From the NCBI GenBank assembly GCA_013361595.1, contig JABFXT010000589.1, forward strand, positions 1 through 14,076: 14,076 bases of DNA, written 5' to 3'. Origin of the DNA: Nocardia sp. Its GTDB lineage: Bacteria > Actinomycetota > Actinomycetes > Mycobacteriales > Mycobacteriaceae. Numbering within the stretch: position 1 is the stretch's first letter; every line of letters begins with the position of its first letter. The notes below the pieces were generated by a model. It saw nothing but the letters and a program-made list of their open reading frames with translations. It did not search any database and was not told the DNA's origin. The translations under genes were made by a program, and so were the position numbers. This document shows positions 1 to 6,323 of this stretch, piece by piece.

Positions 1-692
1 GGGCCGGCCGAACGCCTGTCCGCGCGACCGCCCGGTCCGGACCGGCCGCCGTGCCGGCCACCATCACGGCGGCCGGTCTCCGGCGCCGGTGGAGCGATTT
101 CGACGATATGGCGGGCCCCGGTGCCGTCGACCGCGATCACCAGTTCCGCGCCGGGCATCCAGCGACCGCGTTCGATACCGTCCAGGGCGCCGGATACCGG
201 CTGCGGGCAGCGCAGATCGGTCAGGATGCCGGTGCTGCGGTAGCGGTGCACACCGGCCCGGCCGTCGGCGTCCACCACCAGCCTGATCCGGGTCCGCCAG
301 CCACCGGTGTCGTCACCCGCTCCGGCGATGGGTTCCACCTCGACCGCGCGCTCGAGCCGGGTGATCCGGCTCAACTGCTCGGATACGACGGCCGCCTTCA
401 GCCGGCGCTGCGCCACCGCGGTGGCGAAGGAGAAATCACAGCAGCCCGCCCCACCCGGTCCCGAGACCGGACAGCCGGCCGGTATCCGGTCCGGTGACGC
501 CTCGACGATCTCCACGGCGTCGGCCCGGCAGAACGAGCCGCCCCGATCCTCGGTGACCCTGGCCCGCACCAACTCGCCGGGTAACCCGTGCCGGACGAAC
601 ACCACCCGGCCTTCGTGGCGGGCCACGCAGAACCCCCCGTGCCCCGGTGGTCCGAGCCGTACCGACAGCACCCGTTCACGCCAGGAACTCAT
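1..692 (-). CDS. TRAM-domain class I SAM-dependent RNA methyltransferase (TrmA/RlmD family), 3' part missing
   Basis: Likely methylates a uridine of rRNA or tRNA at C5 using S-adenosylmethionine. About 230 codons are visible. They start at the ATG at 692 and run off the window's left edge, so the SAM-binding catalytic domain is not seen. Residues about 4-62 look like a TRAM RNA-binding domain. Cysteines C74, C84 and C85, in the stretch CPVSGPGGAGCCDFSF, and C162 in DLRCPQP match the spacing of the 4Fe-4S ligands in RumA/RlmD. Residues about 206-230 are a Gly/Arg-rich linker. The start lies 7 nt after the stop of the KimA-like gene, so the two are probably co-transcribed. It corresponds to Rv2689c in gene order. 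The family is well supported; which RNA and base it modifies is unknown. Confidence 0.88.
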   Translation of the reverse strand, partial: MSSWRERVLSVRLGPPGHGGFCVARHEGRVVFVRHGLPGELVRARVTEDRGGSFCRADAVEIVEASPDRIPAGCPVSGPGGAGCCDFSFATAVAQRRLKAAVVSEQLSRITRLERAVEVEPIAGAGDDTGGWRTRIRLVVDADGRAGVHRYRSTGILTDLRCPQPVSGALDGIERGRWMPGAELVIAVDGTGARHIVEIAPPAPETGRRDGGRHGGRSGPGGRADRRSAG

Positions 693-699
693 GGAAGCC

Positions 700-2700
700 T
701 CACCCGTTGTCGCCGTATCCGCGACGTACCGCGCCCGGCGCCGCGGGTTCGCCCGCCACCCGGGCGCGGGCCGAGGAACTGAGCTGCCACGGCACGCTGG
801 TCACCATCACGCCCGGTTCGAACAGCAACCGGCCCTTCAACCGCAGCGCGCTCTGATTGTGCAGTACCTGCTCCCACCAGTGCCCGACCACATATTCGGG
901 GATGAAGACCGTCACCACATCACGCGGTGCGTCCTTGCGCACCCGCTTGACATATTCGAGTACCGGTTTGGTGATCTCGCGGTATGGCGATTCGATCACT
1001 TTCAGCGGTACCGGGTTGTCACTTCTCTCCCAGTCCCGCACGAGCGCGCGGGTGTCGTCCTCGTCGACGTTGACGGTGATCGCCTCCAGTGTGTCCGGGC
1101 GCCCGGCCCGGGCGTAGGCCAAGGCCCGCCGGGTCGGCAGATGCAGCTTCGATACGAGGACGATCGAATGGGTGCGACTCGGGAGCACGCCGTCCCATTC
1201 GTGTTCTTCCAGTTCCCGGGCCACCGAGTTGTAGTGGTGGTGGATCATCTTCATGATCACGAAGATCACCGCCATGGTCACGATCGCGATCCAGGCGCCG
1301 GCGAAGAACTTCGTGATCAGCACGATCACCAGGACGGCGCCGGTGGCCACCAGTCCCAGCGCGTTGATGGCCCGGGAGCGCATCATCCGGCGCCGCTCGG
1401 CCGGATCGGTCTCCCGGCTCAGCAGCCGGCTCCAATGCCGGAGCATGCCGGTCTGGCTGAGGGTGAACGAGACGAATACCCCGATGATGTAGAGCTGGAT
1501 CAGCCGGGTCACTTCCGCGTCGAACGCGATGACGAACGCGATCGCGCCGATGGCCAGGAACAGGATCCCGTTGCTGAATGCCAGCCGGTCCCCGCGGGTG
1601 TGCAGCTGGCGCGGCAGGAACCGCGCCTGCGCCAGCACCGAACCGAGGACCGGGAACCCGTTGAAAGCCGTATTGGCGGCCAGTACCAGGATGACCGACG
1701 TGACCACGGCGACGAAATAGAAGCCCGGGGTGAAACCGCTGAAGACCGCGTGCGCGATCTGCGCGATCAGCGTTTTCTGGTGATAGTCCGCGGGCGCGCC
1801 GACGAGCTGCTCGGGATGTTCGGCGAACACCACATGCGCCTGCCGGGCGAGCACGATCATGCCGAGCAGCAACACGATGGCGATCGCGCCCAGCATCAGC
1901 AGTGTGGTCGCGGCATTACGCGATTTGGGTTTGCGGAAGGCCGGGACCCCGTTGCTGATCGCCTCGACACCGGTGAGCGCCGCACACCCGGAGGAGAACG
2001 CGCGAGCGAGCAGGAAGATCAACGCCAGCCCGGCCAGATGCTCGTCCTCGGCACGCAGTTCGAAGGACGCCGATTCGGCGCGCACTTCGTCGTTCAGCAC
2101 GAAGATCCGGATCAGCCCCCACACCAGCATGGTGAACATGCCGAACAGGAAGGCGTACGACAGCAGCGCGAACAACCGGCCGGACTCGCGTACCCCGCGC
2201 AGGTTCATGGCGGTGATCAGCGCGATGGCGGCCACCGCGAAGAGCACCTTGTGTGTGGCGATGAACGGGATGGCCGAGCCGATCGTCGACGCGGCCGACG
2301 AGATCGAGACCGCGACCGTCAGGACATAGTCCACCAGCAACGCACTACCGACCGTCAGGCCGGCCGTGGCGCCGAGGTTGGTGGTGACCACTTCGAAGTC
2401 ACCGCCGCCGGACGGGTAGGCATGCACATTCTGCCGATAACTGGTGACGACGATGACCAGCACGACCGCAACGGCCAATCCGAGCCACGGAGCGTAGGCG
2501 TAACCGGCGAGTCCGGACACCGACAGCACCAGGAAGATCTCCTCGGGCGCGTATGCGACCGAGGACATCGCATCCGAGGCGAACACCGGCAGCGCGATTC
2601 TTTTCGGCAGCAGGGTGTGGCCCAGCGAGTCACTACGGAATGGCCGCCCCAACACCAGACGCTTGGTGGCGGTCGTCAACTTCGACACTGGACGGAGCAT
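700..2700 (-). CDS. KimA-type (APC/KUP superfamily) potassium importer
   Basis: A 666-residue inner-membrane transporter, usually labelled APC amino-acid permease (Rv2690c equivalent). It resembles Bacillus subtilis KimA, a proton-coupled K+ importer, along its whole length as I recall that sequence. Shared blocks are SSVAY, SYRQ, YPSGGGDF, LLVDYVLTVAVSIS, SSGCAALTGVEAISN, LVLAANTAF, TRGDRLAFSNG and SFTLSQTGM. D43, Y50, D124, Y125, T128 and S132 align with KimA D36, Y43, D117, Y118, T121 and S125, which include its K+-site residues. About twelve membrane segments end near residue 490. A soluble tail (about 494-666) holds HNQSA, also present in the KimA tail. I chose ATG 2700 because SKLTTATKRLVLGRP begins the homology just after it and a G-rich element precedes it; GTG 2688 is an alternative. 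The frame continues open to 2835 but that extension is unlike protein. It is divergent from ceoB and co-directional with the methyltransferase. Confidence 0.88.
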   Translation of the reverse strand: MLRPVSKLTTATKRLVLGRPFRSDSLGHTLLPKRIALPVFASDAMSSVAYAPEEIFLVLSVSGLAGYAYAPWLGLAVAVVLVIVVTSYRQNVHAYPSGGGDFEVVTTNLGATAGLTVGSALLVDYVLTVAVSISSAASTIGSAIPFIATHKVLFAVAAIALITAMNLRGVRESGRLFALLSYAFLFGMFTMLVWGLIRIFVLNDEVRAESASFELRAEDEHLAGLALIFLLARAFSSGCAALTGVEAISNGVPAFRKPKSRNAATTLLMLGAIAIVLLLGMIVLARQAHVVFAEHPEQLVGAPADYHQKTLIAQIAHAVFSGFTPGFYFVAVVTSVILVLAANTAFNGFPVLGSVLAQARFLPRQLHTRGDRLAFSNGILFLAIGAIAFVIAFDAEVTRLIQLYIIGVFVSFTLSQTGMLRHWSRLLSRETDPAERRRMMRSRAINALGLVATGAVLVIVLITKFFAGAWIAIVTMAVIFVIMKMIHHHYNSVARELEEHEWDGVLPSRTHSIVLVSKLHLPTRRALAYARAGRPDTLEAITVNVDEDDTRALVRDWERSDNPVPLKVIESPYREITKPVLEYVKRVRKDAPRDVVTVFIPEYVVGHWWEQVLHNQSALRLKGRLLFEPGVMVTSVPWQLSSSARARVAGEPAAPGAVRRGYGDNG

Positions 2701-2873
2701 AAGCCCCCGCGCCCCGCTGCGCTGCGAGGCATCACCGGAAGGCGGGGTTTGACGGCCCTCGGTGGGGGGAACGAGGCTGAGGGCGAGAACCAGCGAGTAC
2801 GGTTCGTTTTCGCAGCAGCCACACGGCTGTTTCACTTGCCGCAGGGCAGACCGAGTCAGGAGCGAGGTTCACC
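2701..2873. promoter_or_regulatory. Divergent intergenic region between the KimA-like gene and ceoBC
   Basis: This 173-bp gap must hold promoters for both sides. On + there is a good -35-like TTGACG (2749-2754), but the hexamer 18 bp on, GAGGCT (2773-2778), is a poor -10. A second -10-like box, TACGGT, lies at 2798-2803. Short dyads are visible: GCCCTC/GAGGGC (2755-2760 and 2779-2784), CCCCGC/GCGGGG (2712-2717 and 2742-2747) and GAACC/GGTTC (2787-2791 and 2801-2805). I saw no match to the c-di-AMP (ydaO) riboswitch core that often precedes potassium genes. The assignments are tentative. Confidence 0.35.
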
Positions 2874-3539
2874 GTGTACGTGGTGATCATGGGATGCGGC
2901 CGGGTAGGGGCGTCGCTGGCCCGTGCCCTGGTCCGGATAGGTCACGAGGTCGCCGTGATCGACCGCAACCCGGACGCGTTCCGCCGGTTGGGCGCGGATT
3001 TCCCCGGTGAGCGGGTCGTGGGCGTCGGTTTCGACCGCGACGTACTGCGCCGGGCCGGTATCGAACGGGCGGGCGCCTTCGCGGCCGTCTCCTCCGGTGA
3101 CAACTCCAACATCATCTCCGCCCGGGTGGCACGGGAGATGTTCGGTATCGAACGGGTGGTCGCCCGCATCTACGACGCCAAACGCGCCGCCGTGTACGAG
3201 CGCCTCGGAATCCCGACCATCGCGACCGTGCCCTGGACCACCGACCGTTTCCTGCACACGCTGATCGGCGACGCGGGCACCACCACCTGGCGGGATCCCA
3301 CGGGCACCGTGGCCGTCGCGCAACTCCTCCTGCACGAGGAGTGGTACGGGCGCACGGTCAGCGAACTCGAGGACGCCACCGGCGCCCGGGTCGCCTTCGT
3401 CATCCGATTCGGGCAGGGCATCCTGCCGGACGCGAAAACGGTCGTCCAGGCCGACGACATCGTGTACGTGGCCGCCACCTCCGGCTCCGCCGGTGAGGCC
3501 GTCGCGCTCGCCGCGAAACCTCCAGCCAGCAAGGACTGA
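2874..3539 (+). CDS. ceoB: TrkA-family RCK potassium-uptake regulatory protein CeoB
   Basis: A 221-residue cytoplasmic RCK protein. An N-terminal Rossmann (TrkA-N) domain of about 1-120 residues carries the dinucleotide-binding loop GCGRVG near residue 7 and the acidic end of strand 2 in VIDRNPDAF. A TrkA-C domain follows (about 135-215). Such proteins gate K+ channels or transporters in response to nucleotides such as NAD(H), ATP or c-di-AMP. The start is GTG 2874, preceded by AGGAG at 2858-2862. It matches M. tuberculosis CeoB (Rv2691) in length and in the signature SSGDNSNIISARVARE. It lies 1 nt ahead of ceoC, so the two form one operon and probably one complex. No TrkH/TrkG/KtrB pore subunit is encoded in the window; the divergent KimA-like transporter is the nearest K+ transporter. 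Confidence 0.92.
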   Translation: MYVVIMGCGRVGASLARALVRIGHEVAVIDRNPDAFRRLGADFPGERVVGVGFDRDVLRRAGIERAGAFAAVSSGDNSNIISARVAREMFGIERVVARIYDAKRAAVYERLGIPTIATVPWTTDRFLHTLIGDAGTTTWRDPTGTVAVAQLLLHEEWYGRTVSELEDATGARVAFVIRFGQGILPDAKTVVQADDIVYVAATSGSAGEAVALAAKPPASKD

Positions 3540-3540
3540 T

Positions 3541-4260
3541 ATGAAAGTGGCCATCGCCGGAGCCGGGGCCGTCGGCCGGTCCATCGCCCGCGAACTACTC
3601 CGTTCGGGACACAGCGTGATGCTGCTCGAACGCCAGCTCGACCATATCGACCGCGATTCGGTACCCGAAGCCGTCTGGGTGCACGCGGACGCCTGCGAAC
3701 TCGCGCTGCTCGAGGACGCCGGCCTCGAGGACTACGAAGTGGTCATCGCCGCGACCGGCGACGACAAGGCCAATCTCGTGCACAGCCTGCTGGCGAAAAC
3801 CGAGTTCGGGGTTCGCCGGGTGGTCGCGCGGGTCAACGACCCCCGCAACGAATGGCTGTTCGACGATTCGTGGGGAGTCGATGTCGCCGTCTCCACGCCC
3901 CGCCTGCTCGCCTCGCTCGTGGAGGAGGCGGTCTCGGTGGGCGATCTGGTCCGGTTGATGACCTTGCGGCAGGGCCAGGCCAATCTGGTCGAACTCACCC
4001 TGCCCCCGGATACGACACTCGCCGGAAAACCGGTACGTAGTCTGACCCTGCCGCGTGATTCCGCGCTGGTCACCATTCTGCGTGGCGGCCGGGTCATCGT
4101 GCCGCAGCCCGACGACCCGTTCGAGGGCGACGACGAACTGCTGTTCGTGGTTTCCGCGACCGCCGAGGAGGAATTGCGCGCGGTGCTGGCCCCGCACGGT
4201 ATCGAACCCGTGAGCGGCCGCACCACCGGCCTGGCTCCCGCTCAGGATGCCGAATACTGA
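3541..4260 (+). CDS. ceoC: TrkA-family RCK potassium-uptake regulatory protein CeoC
   Basis: A 239-residue RCK protein with the same plan as CeoB. The TrkA-N loop is GAGAVG near residue 7, the strand-2 acidic residue lies in LLERQ, and ATGDDKANLV and VARVNDPRNEWLF are conserved in the family. A TrkA-C domain covers about residues 140-220. The ATG at 3541 is chosen because it starts the Rossmann strand MKVAIAGAG directly, overlaps the ceoB end by context (TGA-t-ATG) and has AAGGA at 3531-3535. An in-frame ATG at 3493 lies inside ceoB and is not used. It corresponds to Rv2692. Relative to that protein it has a C-terminal tail of about 20 residues (SGRTTGLAPAQDAEY). Presumably it forms a hetero-oligomer with CeoB on the cytoplasmic face of a K+ transporter. 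Confidence 0.92.
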   Translation: MKVAIAGAGAVGRSIARELLRSGHSVMLLERQLDHIDRDSVPEAVWVHADACELALLEDAGLEDYEVVIAATGDDKANLVHSLLAKTEFGVRRVVARVNDPRNEWLFDDSWGVDVAVSTPRLLASLVEEAVSVGDLVRLMTLRQGQANLVELTLPPDTTLAGKPVRSLTLPRDSALVTILRGGRVIVPQPDDPFEGDDELLFVVSATAEEELRAVLAPHGIEPVSGRTTGLAPAQDAEY

Positions 4261-4268
4261 CCACCCGA

Positions 4269-4295
4269 CAGCATTCGGCCCGTTCCTGAACGCTG
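4269..4295. terminator. Possible bidirectional terminator between ceoC and the sigma gene
   Basis: CAGCATTC (4269-4276) and GAACGCTG (4288-4295) pair over 8 positions with an 11-nt loop. The single mismatch becomes a G-U wobble in the minus-strand transcript. It sits exactly in the 38-bp gap between two converging stop codons. There is no U-tract on either side, so the call rests on position and symmetry. Confidence 0.35.
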
Positions 4296-4298
4296 GCG

Positions 4299-4937
4299 TC
4301 AGGCCGCGAGCGGCTGGGCGGCGCGCGAGCGCAGTTTGTTCAGTGCCCGGTACTGCATGACGCGGACCACGCCGGGGGTGGTGCCGATCGCCACCGCGGT
4401 CTCGGCGGCGCTCCAGCCCAGCACGATCCGCATCACCAGCACCTTCCGGTGCACGGGGTTGAGTTGAGCCATCAGGGCGCGGACCAGGTCGCCCCGTTCG
4501 GCGGCGAGCGCCCATTCCTCCGGGCCGGCCGCGGTCGATACCGCGTCGGGGAATTCGGCCACCGGATAGGCGGGATGCACCTGTGCGCCCCGGAAGGCAT
4601 CGGACACCTTGTTCGCCGCGATGCCGTACACGAACGCGAGGAACGACTTCCCCTGGTCCCGGTAGCGCGCGATGGCCTGCACGGTGGCCATCAACACCTC
4701 CTGCGCCACATCGTCGGCGGTGACGTGCAGATGGTTCGCGGTGCCGAGACGCGTCCGGCAATAGCGCTGCACCAGCGGCTGGATCAGTCGCAGGATCTCG
4801 GCCACGGCGGCGCGATCACCCGCGGCCGCGGCCGGGACGAGAATTTCCAGTTCCGCGGACACCAGGCGGCTCCGGGACCGCACCGGATGCTCGTGCCCCC
4901 GCTCCGGGCGGGTGATCGTGTGCTGCTCGGTTCGCAT
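4299..4937 (-). CDS. SigD/ShbA-like group 4 (ECF-type) RNA polymerase sigma factor
   Basis: A 212-residue sigma-70 family protein with sigma2 (about 36-117) and sigma4 (about 150-205) and no sigma3. Sigma2 carries DDVAQEV (75-81) and YRDQGKSFLAFVYGIAANKV (92-111). Sigma4 has the helix-turn-helix around AAETAVAIGTTPGVVRV. These closely resemble mycobacterial SigD (RYCRARVG, DDVAQEV, AFLYGIAAHKVADA, as recalled) and Streptomyces ShbA, which drives the principal sigma gene hrdB. ATG 4937 has GAGAGGA (4945-4951) 7 nt upstream. An unstructured, charged N-terminal stretch of about 28 residues precedes sigma2. No adjacent anti-sigma gene (RsdA-like membrane protein) is visible. M. tuberculosis has no sigma gene at this position, so it is an insertion into, or was lost from, a conserved cluster. 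Family call firm; orthology to ShbA uncertain. Confidence 0.9.
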   Translation of the reverse strand: MRTEQHTITRPERGHEHPVRSRSRLVSAELEILVPAAAAGDRAAVAEILRLIQPLVQRYCRTRLGTANHLHVTADDVAQEVLMATVQAIARYRDQGKSFLAFVYGIAANKVSDAFRGAQVHPAYPVAEFPDAVSTAAGPEEWALAAERGDLVRALMAQLNPVHRKVLVMRIVLGWSAAETAVAIGTTPGVVRVMQYRALNKLRSRAAQPLAA

Positions 4938-4955
4938 TCGCCAGTCCTCTCGGCA

Positions 4956-4976
4956 GATCGTCTTCCTCAGACGATC
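4956..4976 (-). promoter_or_regulatory. Perfect hairpin in the leader of the SigD-like gene
   Basis: GATCGTCT (4956-4963) and AGACGATC (4969-4976) are a perfect 8-bp inverted repeat around a 5-nt loop. In the minus-strand transcript the loop reads GAGGA, a Shine-Dalgarno-like sequence. The hairpin ends 18 nt before the start codon and just upstream of the presumed ribosome binding site. It may be an RNA leader structure or a protein-binding operator. Confidence 0.5.
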
Positions 4977-5009
4977 GTCCGATGAATGACGGCCCGGAGA
5001 TAGACACCA

Positions 5010-5033
5010 AAGGGTGGGTTCTCGACCACCCTT
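5010..5033. terminator. Inverted repeat downstream of the DUF3159 gene
   Basis: AAGGGTGG (5010-5017) and CCACCCTT (5026-5033) form a perfect 8-bp stem with an 8-nt loop. It lies 38 bp beyond the DUF3159 stop and about 73 bp upstream of the SigD-like start, both genes on minus. It could end the OB-fold/DUF3159 transcript or act as an operator or promoter element for the sigma gene. Without a U-tract I cannot choose. Confidence 0.4.
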
Positions 5034-5070
5034 ACGGATGACACGGACCCACCCTGTGGACGACGTGGGG

Positions 5071-5793
5071 TCAGTCGGCGGCGGAATGCCGTCCGGAAGC
5101 GGCGGGCAGATGTCCCGCGCGGCGCACCGCCCAGACCGTCACCACCAGCGCGACGGCGGTGAGCGGCCAACCCATCGCGATCCGCGCCGCGGCGAGCCAG
5201 CCGGTGCTGTCCGCGTCGTACAGGTGGTGCTGCACCAGATAGCGGGCACCGAACACCAGTACCCAGGCAACGGTCGCGATGTCGTAGAGGCGGACCACCC
5301 GGGGGTCGCCGCGCCAGTCGCCGCCGTGGCCGTTGAGTACTCCCCACACCACCCCGACCAGCGGTCGCCGGATCAGGATCGAGATCAGGAAGGCGGCACC
5401 GTAGAGCAGGCTGGTGTAGATGCCGAACAGGAAGAATCCCTTGGCCTCCCCGACCCGCCAGGCGATCAGGGCACAGATACCCACGCCCACGAAACCGGAG
5501 ATCGCCGGCTGGATCGGTTCGCGGCGCACCAGTCGCCACACCAGGACCGCCGCCGCCACCCCGAGCGCCGCCCAGATCGCCGCGGTGAGCCCGAAAAGGG
5601 TGTTCACCGGAACGAAGATCAGCACCGGCAATGTCGAGTAGATCAGGCCGCCGAAACCGCCCAGCTGTTCGAGCAGCGTCTGCTGCGCCGGTTCGGCCGG
5701 GTCGTCGTCGGGCGCACCCTCGGCGGGTGGCGAATCAGGGACGGCCTCGACCCGGGGCAGTCGCGTGGTGGCGTACTCGTCGCTCGATGGCAT
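5071..5793 (-). CDS. DUF3159 family integral membrane protein
   Basis: A 240-residue membrane protein of unknown function, equivalent to Rv2693c. Residues 1-45 are a Pro/Asp/Glu-rich cytoplasmic-looking tail. Hydrophobic segments follow at about 50-68, 69-88, 97-113, 119-141, 170-186 and 202-223, so five or six membrane passes. Family-like stretches include GEAKGFFLFGIY, RRPLVGVVWGVLNG and FGARYLVQHHLY. ATG 5793 lies 3 nt after the stop of the OB-fold gene, so the two are translated from one mRNA. The family is restricted to actinobacteria as far as I know, and no catalytic motif is evident. Confidence 0.88.
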   Translation of the reverse strand: MPSSDEYATTRLPRVEAVPDSPPAEGAPDDDPAEPAQQTLLEQLGGFGGLIYSTLPVLIFVPVNTLFGLTAAIWAALGVAAAVLVWRLVRREPIQPAISGFVGVGICALIAWRVGEAKGFFLFGIYTSLLYGAAFLISILIRRPLVGVVWGVLNGHGGDWRGDPRVVRLYDIATVAWVLVFGARYLVQHHLYDADSTGWLAAARIAMGWPLTAVALVVTVWAVRRAGHLPAASGRHSAAD

Positions 5794-5796
5794 ACG

Positions 5797-6201
5797 TCAG
5801 CTGTTTCCGCGCAATTCGTAGTAGGGGTTGAAGATCACCTTACGGCCTTCGCGTTCACCGATCCGGCCACGCACCATGATGCGTCGGCCCGATTCGATAC
5901 CCGGGATCCGGCGGCGCCCGATCCACACCAGTGTGATGGCGTCGGTGCCGTCGAAGAACTCCGCCTGCACGCTGGCACCCGAGGCCTGCGGACAGGAGTC
6001 GACGCTGCGCAGACGGCCCAGCATCGTCGCCTCCTCGCCACGCCGGCACTCCGACACCCGACAGGCGCCCGAAGCGTCGGCCGTCTCCGCCAGCTCCTCG
6101 GCGTCGAGCTGATCGAGATCCTCGGTCAATCTGCGGCCGAGCCTGCGAAAATATCCGGTCGCGGACTTGGCGCCCGCTTTTCTTCCTGCCGCGGAAGACA
6201 T
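5797..6201 (-). CDS. OB-fold nucleic-acid-binding domain protein
   Basis: A 134-residue cytoplasmic protein equivalent to Rv2694c. Residues 1-45 hold a basic start (GRKAGAK) and a helical stretch GYFRRLGRRLTEDLDQLDAE. Residues about 50-131 look like an OB-fold of the tRNA-anticodon/RecG wedge type, with TMLGRLRSVD, AEFFDGTDAITLVWIGRRRI, GIESGRRIMVRGRI and NPYYEL. ATG 6201 is chosen because AGGAGAG (6208-6214) sits 6 nt upstream and this start fits the family length. The upstream in-frame ATG at 6243 lacks a ribosome binding site. It is the first gene of a two-gene operon with DUF3159. The nucleic-acid ligand is unknown. Confidence 0.88.
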   Translation of the reverse strand: MSSAAGRKAGAKSATGYFRRLGRRLTEDLDQLDAEELAETADASGACRVSECRRGEEATMLGRLRSVDSCPQASGASVQAEFFDGTDAITLVWIGRRRIPGIESGRRIMVRGRIGEREGRKVIFNPYYELRGNS

Positions 6202-6323
6202 CGCCTGCTCTCCTGTGCGCGGATGACATGGGTCGCACACCATCCGAATTTCCTGCTACGGCCCGGCTGTGGCCGTACCCGCCACTGTAGATGGGTACCG
6301 GCGGCACCGCTACGCTCGGTCCG
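6202..6323. promoter_or_regulatory. Divergent promoters: OB-fold operon and alpha/beta hydrolase
   Basis: On + the box TACGCT (6311-6316) is followed 7 nt later by the GTG at 6324, the geometry of a leaderless mRNA. On minus, TACAGT (6289 to 6284) is a good -10 and would give a leader of about 75 nt ending in the AGGAGAG ribosome binding site. The two -10 boxes are only 21 bp apart. Neither has a convincing -35. Confidence 0.45.

Noticed and set aside
2701..2873. A c-di-AMP (ydaO) riboswitch upstream of the potassium genes
   Set aside because: GGGGGGAACGAGG looks faintly like part of the core, but the other conserved blocks and pairings are missing on both strands.
307..2886. An 859-codon open frame on + opposite the KimA-like gene
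   Set aside because: It is a GC-rich antisense shadow with Arg/His/Asp-rich, non-protein-like composition. The minus strand carries clear membrane segments and family motifs.
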